NCBI GenBank assembly: GCA_027001815.1
Contig: JALTLT010000167.1
Location: forward strand, 1-5,405
From: Gammaproteobacteria bacterium
Lineage (GTDB): Bacteria; Pseudomonadota; Gammaproteobacteria; JALTLT01
Reading direction: 5' to 3'
DNA length: 5,405 bases
Position numbers and translations under genes: made by a program. Below, in pieces: positions 1-5,405 of this stretch. The notes beneath the pieces are model-generated. The model had not been told where the DNA came from. It saw nothing but the letters and a program-made list of their open reading frames with translations, and searched no databases. Numbering within the stretch: position 1 is the first letter of the stretch; each line of letters begins with the position of its first letter.

Positions 1-876
1 CGGATCCACGACACCGTGCTCGGCCTGGCCGCTGTCCGGACCCCGCACCACGACGCCCGAAACGATCTCTCCTCTGCCGAGTACCGTCTCGATCCCCCGC
101 AGGCCCTTACCCTCCACGGCCAGCGCCGCTACACGGAACCGGCCCACCGGCGCTACCATCAACGGCACAACGCCACGCTGCAGGGGGCCGATGCCCGTCT
201 GCTCCCCCATCGGGTCGATACCATCGGCAAGCTGCGGCAGCTCTGGGCAGACGGCTATCGCGGCCTGGAGGTGGACGTGCTCTTCGAGGAGAGTGACGGA
301 CCCCGGTTCGCGGTCGGCCACGACCGCGACCACCTGGCGGGCATCTCTCTGGAGAGGCTGCTGGAGAGCGTGGAGACGACCGCGCTGCGCAAGATCTGGC
401 TCGATCTGAAGAACCTGACCGACGAAAACGTGATGGCCGTCCTTTCCCGCCTCGAGCGGCTCGATCGCGGATTTTCGCTCAAGGACCTCGCCATCATCGA
501 GACGCCGAGCCCGAGTCCCTTGGTGGCCCGCCTGCGCGAGGCGGGCTGGCAGACCAGCTACTACCTGCCGACCGGGGAACTCCGCGACCTCATGGCCAGC
601 GGTGACGCTTCGGCACTCCTCCGGCGTGCGACGGAGATCGCCCGACAGGTCTCCCGCCAGAGAATGGCCGCCGTCTCCTTCGACTGGCGCCTCTATCCCT
701 TCGTCAAGAGACACCTGGAACCCCTTCTCGATCCGGCCGTCCGGTACCACCTGTGGGATCTCTCCCTGGCCTTCCACGATCCGGATCTGCCCCACACCCT
801 GGCCCAGACCGCGTGGTATGGGGATGAGAGGGTCGATACGGCGCTGCTGCGGTTCGACTCTCCCTTCGATCTCTGA
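1..876 (+). CDS. Partial CDS: C-terminal end of a phosphoethanolamine-transferase-like domain fused to a PLC/GDPD-like phosphodiesterase domain
   Basis: The reading frame is open at base 1 and ends at TGA 874-876, so the 5' part lies outside the window; the GTG at base 16 is probably internal. Residues are counted from that GTG. The first residues (IHDTVLGLAAVRTPHHDARNDL, from base 4, given as two pieces: IHDTVLGLAAV and RTPHHDARNDL) resemble the C-terminal end of EptA/CptA-type phosphoethanolamine transferases, where an 'H-T-LG-L-x-V-x-T' segment follows the last metal ligands. After a linker rich in His, Arg and Tyr (about 25-60), a second domain runs from about 62 to the end. It has an HRV motif (H65), an E-x-D pair (E85, D87), a GHD motif (H102, D103), WLDLKN (D130, K132) and E162, in the order seen in TIM-barrel phospholipase-C-like or GDPD/FAM151-like phosphodiesterases. 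The family would predict phosphodiester hydrolysis with a bound metal; the real substrate is unknown. No promoter is visible here. The second domain is the surer call; the first rests on a short segment. Confidence 0.62.
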   Translation, partial: RIHDTVLGLAAVRTPHHDARNDLSSAEYRLDPPQALTLHGQRRYTEPAHRRYHQRHNATLQGADARLLPHRVDTIGKLRQLWADGYRGLEVDVLFEESDGPRFAVGHDRDHLAGISLERLLESVETTALRKIWLDLKNLTDENVMAVLSRLERLDRGFSLKDLAIIETPSPSPLVARLREAGWQTSYYLPTGELRDLMASGDASALLRRATEIARQVSRQRMAAVSFDWRLYPFVKRHLEPLLDPAVRYHLWDLSLAFHDPDLPHTLAQTAWYGDERVDTALLRFDSPFDL

Positions 877-1014
877 GCGGATCTCCGGAGTTGCGACACC
901 CCGTTTGCCGACAGCCTGTATGCCGTGGGGAAAGTACCAGAACCTGATGGCCCATCACAGTCCGACAGGCTGCAAAGGCGATTTTCGACATCCCCGAAAC
1001 ATCCGGGGCAGCGA
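877..1014. other. Convergent intergenic region with inverted repeats
   Basis: This 138-base gap separates the stop codons of two convergent genes. It contains an 8-base palindrome (CTCCGGAG, 883-890). It also contains an 8-base inverted repeat, CAGCCTGT at 912-919 against ACAGGCTG at 965-972, enclosing a smaller inverted repeat TGATGG/CCATCA at 945-950 and 952-957. A third, 5-bp stem lies at 992-1008. None is followed by a clear T tract on the relevant strand. The region may slow or stop transcription from both sides, but that is inference. No coding sequence is supported here. Confidence 0.5.
992..1008 (-). terminator. Weak hairpin just past the sulfotransferase stop; possible transcription end
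   Basis: On the - strand, CCCCG (1008-1004) can pair with CGGGG (996-992) around a 7-base loop, starting six bases after the TGA at 1017-1015. The stem is short and is not followed by a T run, so it does not fit a classical Rho-independent terminator. Its position at the operon end is the main reason to list it. Confidence 0.22.
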
Positions 1015-1797
1015 TCAGGCGAGCGAACGGTAGAACTCCACCAGTTCGGCCGTCTCCTCCCGGATGTAACGGCGTGTCGCCTCATCCAGGACCCGCTTCG
1101 ACTCCCCGACCTCCCCCTTCCTCACGAAGGAGAAATCGGGATTGCGCCCGCAGGGATCCCCCCGCTCCTCGCGCAACCGCCGCATCACCTCCTTGCTCGA
1201 ACGCGCAACGGCCACCTCCGCCAGCCCCCGGGGAACCGGATAGCCGAGCAGATCCCAGGCCCGAATCACCGCGGGGACCGTGTTCTCGACCAGGGACTCG
1301 TAGCTCAACACCGCCGTCACGTGACCGATCCAGCTCCGATGAAAGGCCTTCCAGGCGGGAATACCGTACTCCTCACTCCGCACAAACCGGGCAAGGGGCG
1401 GAAGCTCGAAACCCTGCTCCCCTTCCAGATAGCGATGATAGGAGACCATCACATCGCCTGGCTCGCGAATCACGAGGAGGACCGCCTGTCCCTTCCACAC
1501 CCTCCGCCAGGGGCTATGGGTCTTCAGAAGAACCGGCAGGCGAGGGGGCACGATCGCCCTCCTGACCGAGTCCCGCTGCAACTCGGGGGCGTAGCCGGAG
1601 ACGGTATGAAAATCGACTTCCGGCCCCCTCCCCATCGATTCCCTGGCCATATTGGCTGCGATGAAGCGCACCCAGGTATTCCCCGATTTTGGAAACGAGG
1701 TCAGGAGCACGGCATTGGGCGGATACCCTCTCAACGCCTCGAGGGAGAACCCGAGGGAGGACTTCAGTCTTCCCAGCCGACGGTAAAGAGGGTTCAT
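1015..1797 (-). CDS. PAPS-dependent sulfotransferase (Sulfotransfer_1-like), probable carbohydrate sulfotransferase
   Basis: A 260-residue cytoplasmic enzyme expected to move sulfate from PAPS to a hydroxyl group, here most likely on a sugar. The 5'-phosphosulfate loop is SFPKSGNTW at 34-42 with Lys37. KTHSP at 92-96 supplies the probable catalytic His94. The 3'-phosphate-binding segment REPGDVMVSYH starts at Arg111 and includes Ser119. SYESL near 165-169 and FVRKGEVGESK at 224-234 match the later conserved blocks, the last being the RKG nucleotide-binding motif. Length is normal for the family and no signal peptide is seen. The start at 1797 is chosen because its ATGA overlaps the stop of the preceding glycosyltransferase gene and because homology begins soon after; a GGGGA stretch lies upstream. 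The frame stays open further upstream, but that part lies inside the glycosyltransferase and looks like shadow sequence. It is the last gene of the operon. The acceptor cannot be read from the sequence. Confidence 0.9.
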   Translation of the reverse strand: MNPLYRRLGRLKSSLGFSLEALRGYPPNAVLLTSFPKSGNTWVRFIAANMARESMGRGPEVDFHTVSGYAPELQRDSVRRAIVPPRLPVLLKTHSPWRRVWKGQAVLLVIREPGDVMVSYHRYLEGEQGFELPPLARFVRSEEYGIPAWKAFHRSWIGHVTAVLSYESLVENTVPAVIRAWDLLGYPVPRGLAEVAVARSSKEVMRRLREERGDPCGRNPDFSFVRKGEVGESKRVLDEATRRYIREETAELVEFYRSLA

Positions 1798-3077
1798 TTC
1801 GGTTCCCCTGGCAGTGCAGCCACTTCCCCTGCGAGCACCTGACGATAGAGCTCGATGTACCTGGGAATCACCACCGCTTCCGAGAATCTCTCCTCCACGA
1901 CCCTCCTTGCACAGCCGGACAGCCCGCCACTCCCGACGCTCTCCAGAACCCAACCGATGCCGGTGGCGAGATCGGCACTCTCCCGGGGCCGCGCCAGATA
2001 GCCGTTTGCCCTGTGCTCGATCATGTCCGGGTTGCCGCCTGTGTCGAACGCCACCACCGGCGTCCCGCACGCCAGGGATTCCATGATCATGTTGGAGAGA
2101 TTCTCCTGAAGTGAAGGAACCACCGTGACATCGGCCGCGGCGTAGAGCAGTCGCAGGATCTCGTCGCCACCCACATGCCCTCTCCAGGCCAGAGGCCAGT
2201 CGAACCGGGGGAACGGCCTGCCCCCCGTATCACCGACGATCAGCAGAGCGGGACGATGCCGTGAACTCCGTTCGAGATGTCGCAACGCCTCCTCGAGCAG
2301 GGCGGCTCCCTTGCGGGCATCCTCCGCGGGATTCATGGCACCGAACAACAGCAGGGGCCCCTCCTCCCCAAGGCCCAGCCGCCGACGCGCCTCTGCCCGG
2401 CTCTCCGGGCAGAACCGATCCGTATCGATCGGATTGGGAAGGTTCCGGATCGGGACCTCGCCAAACAGGGTGCTCCCGGCCGCCTCCCCGGCGATCCACC
2501 GGCTCAGACCGACCACCACCAGCCGCCCGTCGCCCACGCCCCGGCAGGCGATCCTCTTCCGGTCATGCCCCACTCGGCTCAAGTCCCTTTCCGCATCGGA
2601 ACCGAGGAGGGGGCATCGTCCGCAACGCCCCCTGTAACGCGCGCAATCACCGCTGTAGTGACAACCGCCCGTGAACGGCCACATGTCGTGCAGCGACCAG
2701 ACCACGGGAACATCGAGATCGGCCAGCTCCTCCACCCGCAACAGACCGTCGGTGACCCAGTGGAGATGCACCAGATCGGGCCTCACGCGCCTGACCAGGC
2801 GGGGCAGACCTCCGAGGGGCAGCCAGCCCGGAGAGAATCCCTCCCCCCTCCCTTCCGCCCCTCTCTTGAGGGGGAGACGGTCCAACCGGGCGCGGAGGCT
2901 GGAGAGGAGACGGCCGGGATACCCTCCGCGGCCGATCACCCCTTCGGTATCTCCTTCGCGACACTGTACGGCGAACAGGGAGTCCACCCCCGCTCTGCGC
3001 AATCCCTTGTGCAATCGAAGGGCCGCGCGAGCCGCGCCACCTCTCCGATCGTAGGTGTTGACCAGCAGAACTCTCAT
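1794..3077 (-). CDS. Family 4 glycosyltransferase (GT-B fold, WcaC-like)
   Basis: A 427-residue retaining-type glycosyltransferase expected to add a sugar from a nucleotide sugar to a growing lipid-linked glycan at the inner face of the membrane. The N-terminal half begins MRVLLVNTYDRRGGAAR, with the Gly-rich loop typical of GT4 acceptor domains. Residues 126-156 hold VWSLHDMWPFTGGCHY followed by further cysteines (C139, C145, C152, C155), a block known from WcaC-like GT4 proteins. The C-terminal donor domain has LFGAMNP (244-250), a DARKG segment with Lys256, and the E-x7-E motif in PSLQENLSNMIMESLACGTP (E325 and E333). Length is normal. The start at 3077 overlaps the stop of the preceding gene as ATGA and has GGAGG a few bases upstream. 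The in-frame Met at 3167 would add 30 poorly ordered residues lying inside the neighbouring gene and is rejected. Sugar and linkage cannot be predicted. Confidence 0.92.
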   Translation of the reverse strand: MRVLLVNTYDRRGGAARAALRLHKGLRRAGVDSLFAVQCREGDTEGVIGRGGYPGRLLSSLRARLDRLPLKRGAEGRGEGFSPGWLPLGGLPRLVRRVRPDLVHLHWVTDGLLRVEELADLDVPVVWSLHDMWPFTGGCHYSGDCARYRGRCGRCPLLGSDAERDLSRVGHDRKRIACRGVGDGRLVVVGLSRWIAGEAAGSTLFGEVPIRNLPNPIDTDRFCPESRAEARRRLGLGEEGPLLLFGAMNPAEDARKGAALLEEALRHLERSSRHRPALLIVGDTGGRPFPRFDWPLAWRGHVGGDEILRLLYAAADVTVVPSLQENLSNMIMESLACGTPVVAFDTGGNPDMIEHRANGYLARPRESADLATGIGWVLESVGSGGLSGCARRVVEERFSEAVVIPRYIELYRQVLAGEVAALPGEPK

Positions 3078-3874
3078 CGGCCCCTCCACCCCGCCGCCAG
3101 GAGCGACTGGAACCCCGCCTTGGCGAGTGACGCCATCAGGCGGGGTGGCAGACCACGCAACCCCCACTTGCGCCGCGCATCCAGCACCTCCCGCAGCCCC
3201 TCGAAGCGACCGGCGGCGGTGTCACTCGACCCGCCGGCCATGAGGGATGCGACGCGGCAACCCGGCACGAAGAGGGCATCCCGGGTACGGAGTTCGCGCA
3301 GCAGGAACTCGTAGTCGCCGGCGATTCGGAATCGGGTGTCGAAAAGGCCATGATCGGAGAAGAGCGACTGGTGGTGCAGCATCCCCGGGTGCGGGATACG
3401 CATCACCCCGGCCCGGAATCGCCTCTTCTCCCTCCGCCACGGACGCCCCAGCACCTTGATCTCATGCCCCTCGCCGTCCACCAGGACGCAGACGCCGTAG
3501 ACGATCCGGATACCCCGATCCAACGCCTCCCCGCAGTGGGCGTGAAGAGAGGCCACTGCATGCGAAGAGGCCAGACGGTCGTCTGCGCCGAGAAACATCA
3601 CCCATTCCCCCCTGGCATGACCAAGGGCCCGATTCCAGGCGTCGTAGATGCCCTCGTCCGGCCGGCTGTCGTACCAGGCGAGTCGCTGCCCGAAACACTC
3701 CACCATCTCCCGGCTTCCATCGGTCGAGCCACCATCCGCGACCAGTACCTCCAGCGAAACGCCGACCTGATCGAAGAGGCCCTCCAGGCAGGGCTCCAGG
3801 ACCGCGGCGGCATTGAACGTGGCGATCACCACCGAAACCTGCGGCCGCACCCCTGTTCCCGCTTCCGCAGTCAT
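3074..3874 (-). CDS. Family 2 glycosyltransferase (GT-A fold, WfgS-like)
   Basis: A 266-residue inverting-type glycosyltransferase. VSVVIATFN at 13-21 opens the nucleotide-binding fold. ADGGSTDGS at 46-54 holds the uracil/ribose-binding Asp47, DEGIYDAWNRAL at 73-84 is the block typical of WfgS-like GT2 proteins, and LGADD at 95-99 is the metal-binding DXD-type motif. HHQSLF at 167-172 and GDYEFLLR at 186-193 form the acceptor side, with Asp187 the probable catalytic-base region. Length is usual for single-domain members; no membrane helix is evident, so it probably works at the membrane surface on a lipid-linked acceptor. The start at 3874 overlaps the flippase stop as ATGA, and GGGGGAAGG lies just upstream as ribosome-binding site. 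An ATG six codons earlier (3892) is possible but lacks this overlap. Starts further up, to 4180, lie within the flippase gene in another frame. Donor sugar unknown. Confidence 0.92.
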   Translation of the reverse strand: MTAEAGTGVRPQVSVVIATFNAAAVLEPCLEGLFDQVGVSLEVLVADGGSTDGSREMVECFGQRLAWYDSRPDEGIYDAWNRALGHARGEWVMFLGADDRLASSHAVASLHAHCGEALDRGIRIVYGVCVLVDGEGHEIKVLGRPWRREKRRFRAGVMRIPHPGMLHHQSLFSDHGLFDTRFRIAGDYEFLLRELRTRDALFVPGCRVASLMAGGSSDTAAGRFEGLREVLDARRKWGLRGLPPRLMASLAKAGFQSLLAAGWRGR

Positions 3875-5190
3875 CGCCTTCCCCCCATCCATCGAGCAGC
3901 GACACCCAGACCCGCCAACGCCCGGCTCTTGTCCAGAAATGCGCCCCGGGTCGCCGGATGAGAGAGATCGCACAGGTATCCCGCCACCACGTGTCCCACC
4001 AGGCTCGCAGCCGCCGCCCCGACGATTCCGAAGCGGGGAATGAGCACGAGGTTGAGAAGGACATTGATCACCATTCCGGCAAGGGTGCGATAGAGGACGA
4101 ACAGTTGCAGGCCCTCCAGCACCAGCCATCGATAGGAACCGACAGTCAGGAAGGCGAACACCCCCCCCCAGATCTGCCACGCCAGCACCTGGGCGCCCGG
4201 GAGGTACTCCTCACCGTAGAGCCACCCCATCAGAGGCACGGCGGACAGGCTCACCACCACGGCTCCCATCACTCCCGTCAGGGCGAGCACCTGGTACAGG
4301 AGTCTCATGCGTTCCCGATACTCGCCCCTGTCACACTCCCTGGAGGTAATGATGGCCGGATAGAGCGAGGCGGATACGACCACCGCCAGTCCGACCCAGA
4401 TCTCCGTCAGCCGGCTCGCCGCGGCGTACTGGCCGACACCCTGCGCCCCCAGCAGCTCACCGATCATGAGCTGATCCATGCGGTTGTGGATCTGGGTGGC
4501 GAGCAGCCCCACCATCAGAGGCCAGCTCCCCGCAAGCAGTTCCCGGGCGATATCGAGCCGGAACCGCCAGCCGGCGATCGACTCTCCGCCCCGTCGATAG
4601 AGAAGGAGATACACCGCTCCCAATGCCGCATACTCCACCACCACCACCCATGCGAAGGCAACCAGTGGCGCTTCCAGCAGGATGAGGGTGACACGACTGG
4701 CCGCCGCGACGAGCTGGGAGGAGATGAGCGCCAGGGAGATCGATTTTCCGCGCGTCCTGCTCTGAAACAGAAGACCGATCACCGAGAAGGGAAAGAAGAG
4801 CTGGGAGAGGGCGACCGTCACCATCAGACCACGGTTTCCGATGCCCGTCTCGAGCACGCCGGAAGCGAGCCAGACCAGACCGAGCAGGATCACGGCCCCG
4901 AAGAGGCGGACCCCGAACGCCGTCCCCAGATATTCGTTGAGCCTTTCGGGATGGCGGATCAGATCGCGCGGGAGAACGGCATCGAGCGCGGCATGAGGAA
5001 GGAAGGAGAAGACCGCCATCAGACTGTAGGCGAAGCTCAGCACCCCGAAGTCATGGGCGCCCAGATAACGGGCCACCCATACCCCCACCGCCAGGCCCAG
5101 TACCAGCCGAATACCGTTTTCCGCCAGCAGCCAGCCGGTATTGGCCAGATAGCGCCGGAGACCGGCCTTGGAGAAGGGAAAGGAATCCAT
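3871..5190 (-). CDS. Wzx-like polysaccharide flippase (MATE/MVF superfamily, oligosaccharide transporter)
   Basis: A 439-residue inner-membrane protein expected to move a lipid-linked oligosaccharide from the cytoplasmic to the periplasmic face. About twelve hydrophobic segments are visible, roughly at 20-43, 50-68, 92-112, 120-143, 150-172, 175-197, 217-236, 264-283, 298-320, 334-355, 362-384 and 388-408. The N-terminal NTGWLLAENGIRLVLGLAVG and the following VARYLGAHDFGVLSFAYS are characteristic of Wzx/RfbX proteins, as is ATQIHNRMDQLMIGELLG at 231-248 in the seventh-to-eighth helix region. Length is normal. The ATG at 5190 is the only good start: the frame runs up to a stop at 5307-5305 without another usual start codon. 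No Shine-Dalgarno sequence is seen upstream (CCGATACCCTCTTGC). It is the first gene of the operon and its TGA overlaps the next ATG. Nine consecutive G bases occur at codons 341-344. Confidence 0.92.
   Translation of the reverse strand: MDSFPFSKAGLRRYLANTGWLLAENGIRLVLGLAVGVWVARYLGAHDFGVLSFAYSLMAVFSFLPHAALDAVLPRDLIRHPERLNEYLGTAFGVRLFGAVILLGLVWLASGVLETGIGNRGLMVTVALSQLFFPFSVIGLLFQSRTRGKSISLALISSQLVAAASRVTLILLEAPLVAFAWVVVVEYAALGAVYLLLYRRGGESIAGWRFRLDIARELLAGSWPLMVGLLATQIHNRMDQLMIGELLGAQGVGQYAAASRLTEIWVGLAVVVSASLYPAIITSRECDRGEYRERMRLLYQVLALTGVMGAVVVSLSAVPLMGWLYGEEYLPGAQVLAWQIWGGVFAFLTVGSYRWLVLEGLQLFVLYRTLAGMVINVLLNLVLIPRFGIVGAAAASLVGHVVAGYLCDLSHPATRGAFLDKSRALAGLGVAARWMGGRR
4161..4169 (-). repeat. 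Nine-base poly-G tract inside the flippase gene
   Basis: The + strand has nine C in a row at 4161-4169, so the coding strand reads TGG GGG GGG GTG at codons 341-344 (W-G-G-V) of the flippase. The tract sits in the tenth predicted membrane segment. Gain or loss of one base would shift the frame and remove the last ~95 residues. Such runs act as slippage sites in some surface-polysaccharide genes; here this is only a possibility. Confidence 0.85.
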
Positions 5191-5240
5191 GCAAGAGGGT
5201 ATCGGCGTCGGCGAAGGCCCCTTGACGGCAAGCGCCGGGC

Positions 5241-5261
5241 GAGGGAGGTACGGCCTCCCTC
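5241..5261 (-). promoter_or_regulatory. Leader hairpin before the flippase start
   Basis: GAGGGAGG (5241-5248) is a perfect inverted repeat of CCTCCCTC (5254-5261) around a 5-base loop. In the operon mRNA this is an 8-bp, mostly G-C stem that ends about 50 bases before the ATG. No T run follows it, so it is not an intrinsic terminator. It could affect mRNA stability or ribosome access; the role is inferred only from position. Confidence 0.5.
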
Positions 5262-5285
5262 CGCTGCCGGAAACCGTGCTTCGGG

Positions 5286-5314
5286 ATATTAACCCGGCAA
5301 GGGTTTACATTACA
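5286..5314 (-). promoter_or_regulatory. Possible sigma-70-type promoter for the operon
   Basis: In the only AT-rich stretch upstream of the operon, the - strand has TAATAT at 5291-5286, a good -10 match. Seventeen bases further up, TGTAAT at 5314-5309 is a poor -35 match. Transcription starting near 5279 would give a leader of about 90 bases that includes the hairpin at 5261-5241. The call rests mainly on the -10 box and local base composition. Confidence 0.25.
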
Positions 5315-5357
5315 TTCAGCCACAGCCAGCGCTTTCACAGCGAGGCGGACAGGCGCC

Positions 5358-5376
5358 GCCGCAGTCATTCTGCGGC
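5358..5376. repeat. Perfect 7-bp inverted repeat
   Basis: GCCGCAG (5358-5364) and CTGCGGC (5370-5376) are exact inverted copies around a 5-base loop. It lies upstream of the presumed promoter. It may be the terminator stem of a gene beyond the window, a protein-binding site or part of a dispersed repeat; no T tract follows on either strand. Confidence 0.45.
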
Positions 5377-5390
5377 AAGCCTGGCCAACA

Positions 5391-5405
5391 TAGCTGTGGG
5401 AGCGC
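5391..5405 (+). repeat. Possible start of a REP-like dispersed repeat, cut by the window edge
   Basis: The last bases, GCTGTGGGAGCGC, resemble the opening of REP-type palindromes common in gammaproteobacteria such as Pseudomonas and Xanthomonas, which often begin with TGT(A/G)GGAGCG. The matching palindromic arm would lie outside the window, so this rests on about a dozen bases. Confidence 0.22.

Larger units (their letters stand above)
5191..5405. other. Non-coding region upstream of the operon
   Basis: These 215 bases precede the first operon gene on the - strand. They hold a leader hairpin (5241-5261), an AT-rich patch (about 5284-5317) as the most likely promoter location, a second hairpin (5358-5376) and a possible REP-like end (from about 5391). 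One out-of-frame ORF that spans part of it (5368-5051, - strand) overlaps the flippase and has no recognisable protein features. No gene is supported. Confidence 0.6.

Noticed and set aside
925..1842. 305-codon open frame on the + strand opposite the sulfotransferase
   Set aside because: Low-complexity Pro/Arg/Gly-rich translation without motifs; the - strand has complete sulfotransferase motifs.
1798..2070. 91-residue N-terminal extension of the sulfotransferase
   Set aside because: It lies within the GT4 gene, has no conserved features, and the ATG at 1797 gives a normal-length protein in the same coupled arrangement as the other genes.
2277..3314. 345-codon open frame on the + strand opposite the two glycosyltransferase genes
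   Set aside because: It crosses two real genes on the other strand, is Pro/Arg-rich and shows no recognisable domain.
3875..4180. 102-residue N-terminal extension of the GT2 gene from an upstream Met
   Set aside because: The extension lies in another frame of the flippase gene and is Gly/Arg-rich; the GT2 fold begins just after the ATGA overlap at 3874.
3958..5292. 444-codon open frame on the + strand opposite the flippase
   Set aside because: Its translation is rich in His, Gln, Glu, Arg and Pro with no fold or motif, as expected for an antisense shadow of a GC-rich gene; the opposite strand encodes a clear membrane transporter.
5051..5368. 105-codon open frame on the - strand across the leader and the start of the flippase
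   Set aside because: It overlaps the flippase out of frame for 140 bases, begins beside a hairpin arm and shows no protein features.
5374..5388. Sigma-54-like sequence on the - strand (TTGGCCAGGCTTGCC)
   Set aside because: The gap between TGGC and TTGC is five bases instead of the seven needed to place the -24 and -12 elements correctly.

Overview
The window is GC-rich, densely coding bacterial DNA. The gene content (a phosphoethanolamine-transferase-like protein, a Wzx-type flippase, glycosyltransferases) suggests a Gram-negative proteobacterium, perhaps a gammaproteobacterium. That placement rests on gene families and general appearance, not on a marker gene. No RNA gene, CRISPR array, insertion sequence or replication origin was seen.

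Layout: bases 1-876 (+ strand) hold the 3' part of a gene cut by the window edge. Its first ~25 residues look like the end of an EptA/CptA-type phosphoethanolamine transferase (alkaline phosphatase/sulfatase superfamily). The rest looks like a phospholipase-C-like/GDPD-type TIM-barrel phosphodiesterase, so the whole gene is probably a two-domain fusion. Bases 877-1014 separate two convergent genes and contain inverted repeats but no convincing intrinsic terminator.

Bases 1015-5190 (- strand) are one compact operon, read right to left: a Wzx-like flippase (5190-3871), a family 2 glycosyltransferase (3874-3074), a family 4 glycosyltransferase (3077-1794) and a PAPS-dependent sulfotransferase (1797-1015). 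Each of the three junctions is an identical 4-base ATGA stop/start overlap. This fixes the three downstream starts and implies translational coupling. Bases 5191-5405 are the non-coding leader and upstream region, with an AT-rich patch that may hold the promoter, a strong leader hairpin, a second strong hairpin and a possible REP-like sequence running off the end.

Taken together, the operon looks like a small set for building and exporting a sulfated surface glycan: two sugar transfers, a sulfate transfer and lipid-linked glycan flipping. No polymerase, chain-length regulator or initiating sugar-phosphate transferase is present here, so either they lie elsewhere or the product is a short oligosaccharide. 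The neighbouring phosphoethanolamine-transferase-like fusion may be another envelope-modifying enzyme, but it is convergent and not part of the operon. The most notable local signals are the domain fusion, a run of nine G inside the flippase gene that could be a slippage site, and the structured leader of a first gene that lacks a visible Shine-Dalgarno sequence.
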